Assembly: GCA_963663615.1 (NCBI GenBank)
Contig: OY760517.1
Coordinates: 868,001 to 932,000, forward strand
Source of the DNA: G963663615 sp963663615
GTDB lineage: Bacteria; Bacteroidota; Ignavibacteria; Ignavibacteriales; Melioribacteraceae
Length of the DNA stretch: 64,000 bases
Direction: 5' to 3'
Shown here: piece after piece, positions 55,401 through 63,938 of the stretch
Layout: the number at the start of each line of letters is the position of its first letter
Numbering within the stretch: position 1 is the stretch's first letter
The notes under the pieces: generated by a model
Told to the model about the DNA's origin: nothing
The model's database searches: none
Seen by the model: only the letters and a program-made list of their open reading frames with translations
Position numbers and translations under genes: made by a program

Positions 55401-57088
55401 ACGGTGGTGCTACTTGGTCAACGGATAATGTAATTAAATCATGGAATAGCACAACTCCAATTTCTACCAGCGAACATGCAGATATTTCTCTTGCAGGTTA
55501 TAGCGGTTCTGTAATATTCGGTTTCTATGGCGAATCAACTTTGACTAACGAAGATGTAAACTTCTACATTGATAACGTTACTGTTGATGAAATGGCTGCT
55601 GGTACTGAATTTGACGTTGCAGCTGGTTGGAATATGTTATCAGTTCCAGTTGTTACTGAGGATATGACTACTACAACGCTTCTGACTAATACCACCGCAA
55701 ATGTTTTTGCATTTGATCAGGAAGTTGGTTATGTAGCTAAAGATACACTTATGACTGGTGCAGGTTACTGGGCTAAATTTGATGCTGCTGAAACTATCTC
55801 TCTTGATGGTACTGCTCCAACTGATAATGTAATGCTTAAAGAAGGCTGGAATATGGTTGGCGGTTATGATTACAATGTAGCTGTTGCTGACGTAACAACT
55901 GACCCTGCTAATATTATTACTTCAGATTTCTTTGAATTTACTGAGCTTTATACTGTTGCAACCAATATTACAACTGGTAAAGGTTACTGGGTAAAAGCTA
56001 GCGAAGCTGGTGAAATGATACTAAATATGGCTCCTAAAAAAGGTAAAACTGAGCCAACAGAAGAGATGGATGCACTATACACCATTTCCATGATGGTAAG
56101 TGATAACGGAACAGGTTCTTATGCATTAGGTCTAGGTCTTGATCCAAACGCCACAGAAGGAATAGATAGTGATCTTGGTGAAACCGAACTACCACCAATG
56201 CCACCAACAGGTGTATTTGATGCAAGACTAATGTTACCGGATGGCACAACATCTTCACCAATGGATTACCGTACAGGTGATGCAGGTTACAGTGGTACAG
56301 TAGAATATGACCTAAGCTGGCAGTATTCATCAGGAGCTGATGCCCTAACATTGGATATCGTGATACCAGAAGTACCAGGAACCGTAGAAATGACAATAGT
56401 AGATGGTTTTGGTGGAGCAGTATTTAGCCAGGTAGTAGAAGAAGGCACCACACAGGTAGTAGTAGATAATGCTAACCTAAGTGCACTAAACCTGAATATA
56501 GCATATACCGCCCCAATCCCGGTAGAGCTAACCGGCTTTGCAGCAAACGTAGCAGGCGAATCAATAAACCTTGAATGGTCAACAGCTACAGAAACCAACA
56601 ACAAAGGTTTTGAAGTAGAAAGATCAGAAGATGGAGAAAGCTTCAGCAAAATAGCGTTTGTAGATGGTATGGGAACCACAACAGAAGCTCAGAGCTACAT
56701 CTTTACAGATAGAAACGCAGTAGGCGGTACCTACTACTATAGATTACGTCAGGTTGACTTTGACGGAACCTATGCATATAGTGATGTAGTAGAAGTAGAA
56801 TTCGTACCAAGCGAATACAGCTTACAGCAGAACTATCCAAACCCATTCAACCCAAGTACTACTATTAAATTCGCTCTACCAGTAGAAGCAAAAGTAACAG
56901 TAACACTGTACAATGCACTGGGTCAGAGAGTAAATGAAATAGTAAGCAACAACTTTACTGCAGGGGTTCAGACCGTTAACTTTAATGCATCTGAACTGGC
57001 AAGTGGAATGTATATCTATCAGATCTCTGCACAGGGTGTAGATGGCAGTAACTTTGTAGATACAAAGAAAATGATGTTAATGAAATAA
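52481..57088 (+). CDS. Large T9SS protein with repeated choice-of-anchor J domains
   Basis: 1535 residues. Signal peptide to about 22 (FAQ). Choice-of-anchor J (MAM-like) domains open with FPFTEDFEEGVMPPTGW (about 25), FPFADDFETGELDVIW (about 278), FPYTVDFEDGMMPPAGW (about 585) and METFENGVPPTGW (about 870). Two carry fibronectin-like modules after them (GDPTGYKVYFDT, GEPTGYKLYFGT). Two GWNM...GYW modules (about 1045-1175), a MPPTGVFDAR segment and a fibronectin-like module (LEWSTATETNNKGFEVERS) lead to the T9SS domain (QNYPNPFNPSTTIKF, KKMMLMK). AAGGAG precedes the ATG. The third J domain has about 22 extra residues. From about base 56040 the codon style changes from T-ending to A-ending, as if the end were joined from another gene. 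Role unknown, surface or adhesive. Confidence 0.85.
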   Translation: MKKNLLMIFALLLLGISTSTFAQVTEFPFTEDFEEGVMPPTGWTNPDSLWTVGTESNSGTYCARISYTHDGDANLVSPEIALPDNYRLKFFWKDDDITTPSEVAAHDTTYVEITTDGGTTWTTLSYLSTVSNQSAYEAEVIDLSAYGQQTVQIRFRDVTDKSYSAYGTGIDDLVIEEISTDPPSVATLVSPQDGLTDVPLNVTLEWAAGTGDPTGYKVYFDTVNPPVAEVYDGENTTYAASSLTENTTYYWQVVPYNDNGNATDAPVWSLTTIGSVVASFPFADDFETGELDVIWQKYNGLYTGTQISAVGVDNSYCVDMYADNSDFTTPSDIEDAWANAQSGEINAEWTHYIDLAVDLSTATLPQLKFQYSLGYQYNDNYNNFWVLAQGADKEWTELLAVQTNGATVDFTDFEADLSAYAGGEVTLRFFHNSKYMNNYLFFDNVEIGEMPQETVSWANLQWPGTHTMAEGDTLTAYAQVWEDGVTNPDGADDNIQVWFGVSTEDTDPSTWENWMEAEYNAQVGNNDEYKAAFGYNLPAGTYYYASRVRYNGGPYVYGGFSGGFWNGTDNVNGVLTIDPLVISEFPYTVDFEDGMMPPAGWTNVDDHWTLGSESYAGDYCARIYYSHDATDGAVLQFPKISLPEMVKISFFWKDDDITLAGKGTDVNSEKTAYLKEMEDRGIEVAGHDTTFFEISTDGTEWTTLSYLSAASNQSVYSQEVIDLSTYGNSDVYLRFRDVTNSTNSAYGTGIDNITIEEVLVTVPGPATNSYPDDEATNVFVFPILSWDAGEGEPTGYKLYFGTDETPTTEVYDGAEEEWLTETSLAFSTTYYWQVVPYNAEGSADAAECPVWSFTTMADPTIMPGFMETFENGVPPTGWTKYVGLLTEDSELLTSTYGWISDDFGNVVTDPANKSARVNVYGSSRYHWIMTPPVDLGTDREDLYLSFDYSLTAYGTTASAELGEDDLVAVVISTDGGATWSTDNVIKSWNSTTPISTSEHADISLAGYSGSVIFGFYGESTLTNEDVNFYIDNVTVDEMAAGTEFDVAAGWNMLSVPVVTEDMTTTTLLTNTTANVFAFDQEVGYVAKDTLMTGAGYWAKFDAAETISLDGTAPTDNVMLKEGWNMVGGYDYNVAVADVTTDPANIITSDFFEFTELYTVATNITTGKGYWVKASEAGEMILNMAPKKGKTEPTEEMDALYTISMMVSDNGTGSYALGLGLDPNATEGIDSDLGETELPPMPPTGVFDARLMLPDGTTSSPMDYRTGDAGYSGTVEYDLSWQYSSGADALTLDIVIPEVPGTVEMTIVDGFGGAVFSQVVEEGTTQVVVDNANLSALNLNIAYTAPIPVELTGFAANVAGESINLEWSTATETNNKGFEVERSEDGESFSKIAFVDGMGTTTEAQSYIFTDRNAVGGTYYYRLRQVDFDGTYAYSDVVEVEFVPSEYSLQQNYPNPFNPSTTIKFALPVEAKVTVTLYNALGQRVNEIVSNNFTAGVQTVNFNASELASGMYIYQISAQGVDGSNFVDTKKMMLMK

Positions 57089-57202
57089 AACCTTTTTCAT
57101 AAATTCCTCCCCAATAATGGGAGGACTTATAAAGAGAAATATATTTTTTAAGGGCGATTCTAAATGGGTCGCCCTTACTTATTTTAAAGGGTATAACTAC
57201 TC
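57089..57202. repeat. Composite intergenic palindromic repeat, copy 2
   Basis: Directly after the T9SS stop lie CCTCCC (57106-57111) with GGGAGG (57119-57124), and AAGGGCGA (57150-57157) with TCGCCCTT (57169-57176). ATTTTAAAGGGTATAACTAC follows. Order and spacing match copy 1 at 41815, which also follows a T9SS stop. Confidence 0.75.
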
Positions 57203-57582
57203 AACCTCCGAAGTTTTTCGAACTTCGTAGGTTTTGTGTCTTAAAACTATTTTGTTATTGGGTTGGCAACCCCATGCCGTCAATTCATCATACAAGTGCT
57301 AGCAAGCATAATTTCGTCTTTTATCGCGTTAGCGATTACTCTTGTGTAGCTCTTAATACAACGAAACGCATTAAATACTGCATAGCAGTTACTCTTCTGC
57401 CCAAAACTATATATACACTGCCGTCAAGAACCACTCCTTAACGGAATAAATATACAATCATTCACTGAATGGTTTGCGACAAGCAATTACTTGTTAAGTA
57501 AACCCGCATGTCTAAATACCCCACGAATGAATTCGTGGGCTGGAGTTTTGCATTTGTAATCCACGACTAAAGTCATGGGTTA
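57203..57582. repeat. Cluster of REP-like palindromes and possible element remnants
   Basis: Five hairpin-forming sequences in 380 bp. AACCT..CGAAGTT/AACTTCG.AGGTT lies at 57203-57233. ATCGC-GTTA-GCGAT is at 57323-57336 and ACTGC-ATA-GCAGT at 57377-57389, both followed by TACTCTT. CCCACGAAT-GA-ATTCGTGGG is at 57520-57539. TAATCCACGACT/AGTCATGGGTTA is at 57557-57582 with one mismatch and one wobble. The last two resemble the widespread CCCACGACT-type REP palindromes. No transposase is nearby and no gene is supported in this stretch. Confidence 0.65.
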
Positions 57583-57746
57583 CATCAGATTAACCTTTAA
57601 CTCAAAGCAAACGTTAAGGTGTTACATAGCTTAGTATCCTCATTCCGGTGTTTACTATGAAGTACGGCAGCTAAAAATCCCATATTTATTCACTTGTCTG
57701 GATTTCCGTGAAGTTGTAAATTGTGTTAAATATCAAAAGGGGAATT

Positions 57747-58373
57747 ATGATTAAAATTGTAACTAAACTGTTATTGTTAACTCTTCTAATTATGCTTACA
57801 GGTAACAGATATAATAGTGATGATAAAAATGGGGAAAAGTATTACGACTTGGGTTATTATGCCGAAAAGTTTCTTGAGAATCAGGAGAGAATACGTAATA
57901 ATATTAACTATTGTGAACTCTGGGATAATATGCACGTTACTGGTTCGCGTTATTATAAAACTTTAAGGGGAATTCCATTTAATAGCAAAAATAATGAATT
58001 TTATCTGTTTCCGGAGTTTGGAGAGGATGCAAATTTTTATTACGTAGATTCGAGTTTGGATACAATAATTGTTGAATATGTTTCGCATGATAAAGTTTTT
58101 AAGGATTATTTTAGTGAGGTTCTGCTTTATTTTGATGAGCGTTCAGGCACACTTTTGAAACTAACTGCATGTGTATCTTCAGATTTTTATATCAATAATA
58201 AGTATTATAGAAAGAAATCGTTTAGCACTTGCAATTTTACGGTAGAGTTCCAGAGGCTTAATAGTATGGACTTACCGTATCAATGTTACTTCAGCTACTC
58301 AAAGGCTTTATCGGCAAGCAGGGGGAAAACACATAGTATAACTACTGAAATGTGGTTTCATTACAAATATTAG
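57747..58373 (+). CDS. Secreted or membrane-anchored protein, unknown
   Basis: 208 residues from the ATG at 57747, which has AAGGGGA about 5 nt upstream; a TTG-type start eight codons earlier is not favoured. The N-terminus is hydrophobic (IKIVTKLLLLTLLIMLTG) and may be a signal peptide or anchor. There is no lipobox. The rest is rich in Tyr, Asp and Asn, with a beta-strand character (EFYLFPEFGEDANFYYVD, TIIVEYVSHD) and four Cys (NYCELW, LTACVS, STCNF, PYQCYF). I recognise no family. It follows the repeat cluster and precedes a convergent gene. Confidence 0.6.
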   Translation: MIKIVTKLLLLTLLIMLTGNRYNSDDKNGEKYYDLGYYAEKFLENQERIRNNINYCELWDNMHVTGSRYYKTLRGIPFNSKNNEFYLFPEFGEDANFYYVDSSLDTIIVEYVSHDKVFKDYFSEVLLYFDERSGTLLKLTACVSSDFYINNKYYRKKSFSTCNFTVEFQRLNSMDLPYQCYFSYSKALSASRGKTHSITTEMWFHYKY

Positions 58374-58439
58374 GGATGGATTTATTAAAAATATGTAAAT
58401 AAAAATGCTCCGTTCAGGGCATGTTTCATAACTTTATTA

Positions 58440-58898
58440 CTAATCAATAATTATTGTCTGAATAACTTCATCAGTATTAACCTCGAACTTTGCATCGTTC
58501 CATTTGGCGGGACCCATGCTCCCTTTTGCATTATTTGAAAAGGCATAGTCTTCAGATGGAATTCCCAACCAGTTTGTTGACATAACACCATCGTTATCTT
58601 CGTCATGGAAGAGTTTAAAGGCATAAGTTCCGTAGGGTATTTCAGAAAATACAATTTCCGATTTGCTTTTGCTTATGTTCGATTTGATGCCTTTGAATGC
58701 ATTCCCTTTTTGTTCGTAGTTTTCTTTTGAGTTGCAAAGTGCACAAAAAACCTTGCCATCATTACTTTCAAGTTTTGTAACAATAACTTTAATTGTTGCT
58801 GTTTTTGCTCCGAATTTAGCCTTTGTTGAATCGGTTTGGGCTGATACCAGTGTAGCTATTATAAGAACCAGGATAATAAAAAGATTTGATGTTCGCAT
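58440..58898 (-). CDS. DUF2141 family secreted protein
   Basis: 152 residues. Signal peptide to about 20 (VSAQ), then one DUF2141 domain: VFSEIPYGTYAFKLFHDEDN, DGVMSTNWLGIPSEDYAFSN, NAKGSMGPAKWNDAKFEV. These phrases are diagnostic of the family. It is a small periplasmic or outer-surface beta-sandwich of unknown function. Its ATG overlaps the idi stop (TAATG), so it is cotranscribed with idi; no biochemical link is obvious. Confidence 0.9.
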   Translation of the reverse strand: MRTSNLFIILVLIIATLVSAQTDSTKAKFGAKTATIKVIVTKLESNDGKVFCALCNSKENYEQKGNAFKGIKSNISKSKSEIVFSEIPYGTYAFKLFHDEDNDGVMSTNWLGIPSEDYAFSNNAKGSMGPAKWNDAKFEVNTDEVIQTIIID

Positions 58899-59443
58899 TA
58901 TATTCCCGAGTTAATTCTAGTGATATACTTTGTGGTAAGCTCCTGCAATTCGAGCTTAAACCATGGTGTATATTTAGGCGGATTAGCTTCGATATCGTTC
59001 TTTAGGCTTTTCATTGAAATCCATTTTGTATCCATTATCTCATTTTTATCTGGTGAAAAATTACCATCATAATAGCCATAAAAAACGTGGCAATTTTCAT
59101 ATTCGGTACCTATAGTTTTAAACTCGGCTTTATAGATAAATTTATACAAATAAGTTAAATCTGTTGTAAAACCAAGTTCTTCTGATAGTCGTTCTTTTGC
59201 TGATTGAAGAGTATTCTGATCTTTTCTTGGGTGGCTACAACAGGTATTTGACCAAAAGCCACCCCAGAGCATTTTTTCGTTTGCTCGTTGTTGAAGTAAA
59301 AGTTCGCCCGATTTATTAAATATAAAAATTGAGAATGCTCTATGAAGTTTGCCTCCATTAAGATGGCAAGCTGTCTTTTCTTCCCAACCGGTTACATTAT
59401 CATTTTCATCAACTAAAATAAGAGTGTCGTTTTCACGTGCCAT
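58898..59443 (-). CDS. idi: Isopentenyl-diphosphate delta-isomerase, type I
   Basis: 181 residues, the length of bacterial type I enzymes. It interconverts IPP and DMAPP in the cytosol. The Nudix-like fold shows HRAFSIFIFN, LLLQQRA, the catalytic Cys in SNTCCSHP (Cys69) and the catalytic Glu116 in EYENCHVF. It complements ispD at 32959, since an MEP-pathway organism makes both isomers and uses Idi to balance them. The translation start matches the family (MARENDTLILVDENDNVTG). Confidence 0.95.
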   Translation of the reverse strand: MARENDTLILVDENDNVTGWEEKTACHLNGGKLHRAFSIFIFNKSGELLLQQRANEKMLWGGFWSNTCCSHPRKDQNTLQSAKERLSEELGFTTDLTYLYKFIYKAEFKTIGTEYENCHVFYGYYDGNFSPDKNEIMDTKWISMKSLKNDIEANPPKYTPWFKLELQELTTKYITRINSGI

Positions 59444-59574
59444 TCGAATTCCGAAAAAGTATTATTAAGTCCTGAAATAATAGTGAGAAATATAGTAAGC
59501 TTCAAATGTTACGTAAAAATATTCGGCAAGCAATAGCAATACAAAGATGGGGTTGTAAGAACAATTCCAAACAA

Positions 59575-60955
59575 CTAAAAATTAACTATACTTCTGGAAG
59601 TTGATTTAACCGGTAGGTTAGTTTCGGTTATTACAGATTTATTTACGAGTTTTTCCAAACTATTCATTCTTGTTCTTAATTCATCCGAATGTACTGAAAT
59701 TAACTTACTTGTGCTTGCCATTGATTCGACTGCCGAATTTACCTCCAACAGCATTGTTCTTATATTTGCACTGTAAGGTTAAATCCTTCGTAAAGTCAGC
59801 GTATATCATCATCATTAGCTGATATAAGGTGAACAGAGAGGTCACCGCTGGCAAATTTTTCCATTTCGCACAAAATTTCTTCAATCCTATCCGAGAGGTA
59901 AACCTTTTGTTTTTCAGTTTCTTCAATGGCGTTTTTAACCTTTTGTTCAACACTATCCTTTTCTTTTAAAAGTTCGCTGTAGAAGGTCTTTATTTTACTT
60001 GCCATATTATTAAGCTGCGTTGCAAGGTCACCAATTTCATCTTCAGTACTCACTACAGCTTTAACGTCGTAGTTTCCGTTTGCTATTTTGCGAGCCATTT
60101 TTTAGAGTTGTTTAATAGGTCTTGTTAAAAATTTTGAATTAACATAAGCCAGGAATATTCCAATCAGGATAGTAATAATAAGAACGCCCAGTCTTATTCT
60201 GTTGTACAGGTCTACTTTTTTTTGCTTATTAAATACCATCAAATCAATTTGCGGATTAATTTGCTCAAGAACCAGGTTTATTTGGTTTTTGTACTCATTA
60301 ATTGCAAGGATTAGATTAGTTGCAGTAATAAACTTACTCTGGTAATCGTTTGCAAGTAACTCTATCTGGTTTTTTGTTTTTTCCGGCAGTAATAGATTTT
60401 GTGTTTCCCTGGTGATATTGCCACTGCCTTTTTTACCTTTTCAATATATTTTGGCTTCAACCTCATTAAAAAGTCTTTTTTACTTCTTCTTGCAGAAAGC
60501 ATCTGGATAAGGATTTTATCCTGATTAGCTTTTTTAATAATATCCTCGATATGGTGTACGCTGTTACGGAGTTCGCCTTCTGCACCCTGGTTTTCATCAA
60601 GTCCGCGTTCCACAGTGGCATTAGCAGCTTTACTGAATATACGGTTGTATTTACCGATTTCAGTAATAAGCTTTTTGGTGGTTTTATCCTGATCGAAAGA
60701 ATTAATAAGTGTTAATAGTTCACTTGTAAGGCGGTTTACATTTTTGGAGTATTCCAGGTTGCGGGTAACGAAAAAATCTTTTTCGTTTTTGCGGGCATTC
60801 AGCATTTTGATTTTAATTAGTCGGGAATTTTCTCTCTCTTCAATAGCTTTGGTGCCTAAATAGGAGAATAGTACAATATATCCTATGAGGGACAATAATG
60901 TTATAGAAAACCCAAAGATTTTACCGAATATTGGGAGTCGGAGGTAAGTTTTCAT
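59575..60955 (-). pseudogene. Decayed chemoreceptor (HBM sensor, HAMP, partial MCP domain)
   Basis: The ATG at 60953-60955 opens a membrane helix (FGFSITLLSLIGYIVLFSYL) and a helical bimodular-type sensor domain (ARKNEKDFFVTRNLEY and its second half SARRSKKDFLMRL). The frame breaks near 60410-60425. The next frame continues through a second membrane helix (LGVLIITILIGIFLAYVNS) to a TAA at 60102-60104, inside the HAMP entry. The HAMP (KMARKIANGNYDVKAVV; DEIGDLATQLNNM) reads on to a TGA at 59796. After a further frame change near 59765, the start of a methyl-accepting domain is seen (LYEGFNLTVQ, NIRTMLLEVNSAVESM), with a stop at 59575. Two frame changes and two stops make it a pseudogene. The conserved hairpin tip of the receptor is also absent. 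Confidence 0.85.
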
Positions 60956-61143
60956 TCTTTCTCTCAAAAAATAGTTTACAAAAATATAAAGCTGCCTCAT
61001 CCAATTATTGGGTTTATTATAATTAGATGTATTAAGCGAGATTTACACTTAACTTGTTTGGTGGTAAATATTTAGGGGGATTATTGCTGGAGAATAAATA
61101 GTGAAACAATATAGTTGAAAAAGATTAGATGTTTAACCTGTAA

Positions 61144-61590
61144 CTATTTAACAAAAACCTCAGCGGGTAATTTTGATTCGAGGAACAATATTACCTTTCT
61201 TAATTTCGGTTCTGTTATATAGTTCATTGCATCATTAACGGTAACCCACATTCTATCTCTAAAATCCTCCGCCCATTTATCGAGCAGATTATCGCAACGC
61301 ATTGGGTACAGGCTAACGGTACAAGTTCCGCCCCATTTATTAAAACTGTATTCGCCAATTTTTTGCGGAACTATTTTACCTTGCACTCCGGCTTCCTCAT
61401 AAGCTTCTTTTGCTGCTGATTCTGATGGTGACATTCCTGGTTCAATAATTCCCTTGGGAATTATCCATTTCTTTTTTTTACGTGAAGTTATAATAAGGAT
61501 TTTGAGAATATCATCCTGAATCTTGAATACAACAGCACCCGATTGACGGTAAAAGTATGGAGGTTTTTTAGGTATCATTTTGTTCCGCAT
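61144..61590 (-). CDS. Nudix hydrolase
   Basis: 148 residues. The Nudix box reads GIIEPGMSPSESAAKEAYEE and AG, with the G-x5-E-x7-REUXEE arrangement kept except for Ala-Lys-Glu-Ala-Tyr in place of the Arg-Glu part. SGAVVFK and WIIPKG precede it. This form resembles the diadenosine polyphosphate and diphosphoinositol-type Nudix subgroup, but the substrate is not readable. The start could also be the Met four codons later; neither has a clear ribosome-binding site. It is a lone gene divergent from the small gene at 61763. Confidence 0.88.
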   Translation of the reverse strand: MRNKMIPKKPPYFYRQSGAVVFKIQDDILKILIITSRKKKKWIIPKGIIEPGMSPSESAAKEAYEEAGVQGKIVPQKIGEYSFNKWGGTCTVSLYPMRCDNLLDKWAEDFRDRMWVTVNDAMNYITEPKLRKVILFLESKLPAEVFVK

Positions 61591-61762
61591 TACAGATTAA
61601 CATGTTCAAAATATTTACAAATATGGTGCTTGATACATATCACATTTTTGGTAAAAATTCAAGTTAAAGTTACGAATATATGTTATAGATTATATTAGCC
61701 GGAACTTTTTTGGCATATTTTTGTAATAAATAGTACAGATCAAATAACAATTGGTGGGGAAA

Positions 61763-62002
61763 ATGAATACTGATTATAAATCGAACCCGCTTTCTGATTT
61801 AGTTAGCGACGAAATATACGACCTTCTGCAGAGCAGGGGATTGATAAATGAAAAATCTGTTAGAGACTATACTATCAGAAAAAAATTCAAAGAGTTGCGC
61901 GAAAGTAAATTTAGTACCGGAGATGCAATTGAAACAATCCGCGAGGATTATCCTTATCTGCAGTTCGATACTATTAAAAAAATAGTATATCAACCGGAAT
62001 AA
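61763..62002 (+). CDS. Small cytosolic protein, unknown
   Basis: 79 residues from the ATG at 61763 with GGGGA just upstream; a TTG four codons earlier is less likely. It has no signal peptide or membrane segment. It is charged, mostly helical and may contain a helix-turn-helix-like part (VRDYTIRKKFKELRESKFST, then GDAIETIREDYPYLQFDTIK). I recognise no family. A strong terminator follows, so it is its own transcript. That and the clean ribosome-binding site make it a likely real gene. Confidence 0.7.
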   Translation: MNTDYKSNPLSDLVSDEIYDLLQSRGLINEKSVRDYTIRKKFKELRESKFSTGDAIETIREDYPYLQFDTIKKIVYQPE

Positions 62003-62032
62003 CCTCATAACTATAGATGTATTTAATTTCTT

Positions 62033-62063
62033 AAGGTGATTCATTACGTGGGTCACCTTTTTT
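62033..62063 (+). terminator. Rho-independent terminator
   Basis: AAGGTGA (62033-62039) pairs with TCACCTT (62053-62059) and runs into a T tract. It lies 30 bp after the small gene and before hemH. Confidence 0.85.
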
Positions 62064-62127
62064 ATTTTGTTCAGGAACATGTTTTTATTATAGTTTGTTA
62101 TTGCTTTTTTGCACATCCGGAAAACCT

Positions 62128-63141
62128 ATGAGAAAAAAATACGGCGTTTTATTATTACAACTTGGTACACCCGATAGTCCATCCGTAAGTGATGTTAGAA
62201 GATACCTTTCCGAGTTTTTGAATGATGCACGTGTAATTGACATACCCTGGTTACTTCGAAAAATGTTGGTGAACTTGATTATTGTACCGTTTAGAGCACC
62301 AAAATCAGCAAAAGTTTACAAGGAGGTATGGACTGATAACGGATCACCATTGTTATTCCACAGTCAAAATGTTGAAAAAGAATTATCCAAATTACTTGGT
62401 GATGATTTTGATGTTCGACTGGCAATGCGTTATCAAAATCCTTCAATGGATTCAGTGCTTGCCAAGATGCAAAAACAGCAATATGAAAAGTTGGTAATCC
62501 TGCCATTGTTTCCGCAGTATGCCTCAGCAACTAACGGTTCGGCAATGGAAAAAGCTTTACGAATTATACAGAATTGGTGGGTAATTCCTGAGCTTTCGGT
62601 TGTTAGTCAGTACTATAATGAACCGGGATTTATTGATACAATTATTGAAAGAGCGAAAAAACACAACATGGATGATTACGATCATATTTTGTTTAGCTAT
62701 CATGGTTTACCTATTAGGCAAGTTGACAAGGTTTACGAGGAAGGGTTGTGTGAGCATCGTAATTGTGAAACTGAAATAAATGAAGAGAACCGTTATTGTT
62801 ATAAAGCTACCTGTTACGCTACTACCAGACTGATTGCAGAAAAGTTAAGTCTTTCCAGTGACAGTTATACTGTATGTTTTCAGAGTCGTTTGGATAAAAA
62901 ATGGCTGGAACCGTTTGCTGATAAGGAGATTATTAAACTTGCCAAAAACGGTGCTAAAAAGCTACTTGTTTTTAGTCCGGCTTTTGTGGCTGATTGTCTT
63001 GAAACAGTAGTTGAAATTGGTACTGAATACCAGGAGATATTTGAAGAGCATGGCGGTGAAAAGGTTCAATTGGTTGAGAGTCTTAATTCGCACCCTATGT
63101 GGATAGATACTTTAGCAAAAATGGTTAAAGAAAGAGTTTAA
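62128..63141 (+). CDS. hemH: Ferrochelatase
   Basis: 337 residues. I start at the ATG at 62128 (MRKKYGVLLLQLGTPDSP, the family opening); a longer frame begins 11 codons earlier in non-family sequence. It inserts Fe(II) into protoporphyrin IX, the last step of protoheme synthesis, at the membrane's inner face. His192 in LFSYHGLP and Glu292 in VADCLETVVEIG are the active-site residues. YASATNGSAMEKAL and FQSRLDKKWLEP also fit. Four Cys (LCEHRNC, YCYKATCY) lie after the catalytic His, as in many ferrochelatases of this phylum. It is a lone gene. The window's Fe(II) uptake operon supplies its substrate in principle. Confidence 0.96.
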   Translation: MRKKYGVLLLQLGTPDSPSVSDVRRYLSEFLNDARVIDIPWLLRKMLVNLIIVPFRAPKSAKVYKEVWTDNGSPLLFHSQNVEKELSKLLGDDFDVRLAMRYQNPSMDSVLAKMQKQQYEKLVILPLFPQYASATNGSAMEKALRIIQNWWVIPELSVVSQYYNEPGFIDTIIERAKKHNMDDYDHILFSYHGLPIRQVDKVYEEGLCEHRNCETEINEENRYCYKATCYATTRLIAEKLSLSSDSYTVCFQSRLDKKWLEPFADKEIIKLAKNGAKKLLVFSPAFVADCLETVVEIGTEYQEIFEEHGGEKVQLVESLNSHPMWIDTLAKMVKERV

Positions 63142-63145
63142 TAGC

Positions 63146-63181
63146 GAGGATAGCAAGTTACCCGAAAACCCTGCTATCCTC
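63146..63181. terminator. Hairpin between hemH and the convergent lipoprotein gene
   Basis: GAGGATAGCA (63146-63155) pairs perfectly with TGCTATCCTC (63172-63181) around a 16-nt loop. There is no long T run, but the position between convergent stops suggests a shared terminator. Confidence 0.6.
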
Positions 63182-63191
63182 TGTTGGTTGG

Positions 63192-63938
63192 TTAGAGCAT
63201 TGATTTGCTGATTTTTAGTAGTTTGAAATTAAAATCGAAACTTTGGTCTGCAATATTTAGTGTTACTCTCATAAATTCTTTATCAAGCATTACTGGTATT
63301 TTTACAATTCCCCCAATCTCCTGATCCTTCGAAAGTGTTGTTTTTCGGAGCAATTCGTTTTGCCAATACAATTTTGCATCTTTCAGGTTTAGTATTTCCT
63401 TCTCCAGACGTTCCTGTTGTTTCTCTTCCATTTCCTGACGTTCCTTTTGAGAGGCTCTGCGTTGCTGTTTTTTATCATAGGGTTCTTTCGAAAAATTACC
63501 AGCAAGATCAGTAACAATATCGGTGCCGGCAAAACAGCAGCTTAATGCTTTTGCATTGCCAAGGTCGGCTTCCTTATCCTGAAGGTTTTTAGTTATTTTA
63601 AGAATCTCATGTTCGGGGTCATAAACGCTAACGGAAATTGTTGAGTTTAAATCGTCGAATTTCCCCGTATCGGAATATTTGGCTGTTATTTGAGTTGGAT
63701 CAACCAAATATTTGGTATTGGAATTGTTTCTTACATAAACGAAAAAATTGTAGGTGCCACGATCTCGTTCTTCAATATTTAGTATACAGCTGATTTTATT
63801 ATTAGCTTGCGAAACAAGAGCCTTACCCTTGTAATACTCATCAATTGGCTCAGCAGGAATTAACTTGAAAATATAATTTGAAGTAGCTATACAATTTGTT
63901 AATAATAGTATAAATGGTAGCAATAGTAACTTTTTCAT
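63192..63938 (-). CDS. Lipoprotein, unknown, with a basic coiled-coil
   Basis: 248 residues. The lipoprotein signal has lipobox LLTNC (Cys16). About 30-110 is a beta-rich part (ALVSQANNKISCILNIEERD, YNFFVYVRNNSNTKYLVDP). About 155-200 is a strongly charged helix (KKQQRRASQKERQEMEEKQQ), likely a coiled coil. The end is beta-rich again (IGGIVKIPVMLDKEFMRVTL). Cys137-138 (LSCCFAG) lie before the helix. GGGGAAA precedes the ATG. I recognise no family. The shape suggests a periplasmic assembly or anchor protein, without stronger evidence. Confidence 0.7.
   Translation of the reverse strand: MKKLLLLPFILLLTNCIATSNYIFKLIPAEPIDEYYKGKALVSQANNKISCILNIEERDRGTYNFFVYVRNNSNTKYLVDPTQITAKYSDTGKFDDLNSTISVSVYDPEHEILKITKNLQDKEADLGNAKALSCCFAGTDIVTDLAGNFSKEPYDKKQQRRASQKERQEMEEKQQERLEKEILNLKDAKLYWQNELLRKTTLSKDQEIGGIVKIPVMLDKEFMRVTLNIADQSFDFNFKLLKISKSML

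Noticed and set aside
57089..57746. Insertion sequence remnant with transposase
   Set aside because: Only short palindromes are present; no transposase-like translation appears on either strand.
59705..59953. 82-codon minus-strand open frame
   Set aside because: It is an alternative frame of the decayed chemoreceptor; the HAMP and methyl-accepting motifs are in other frames.
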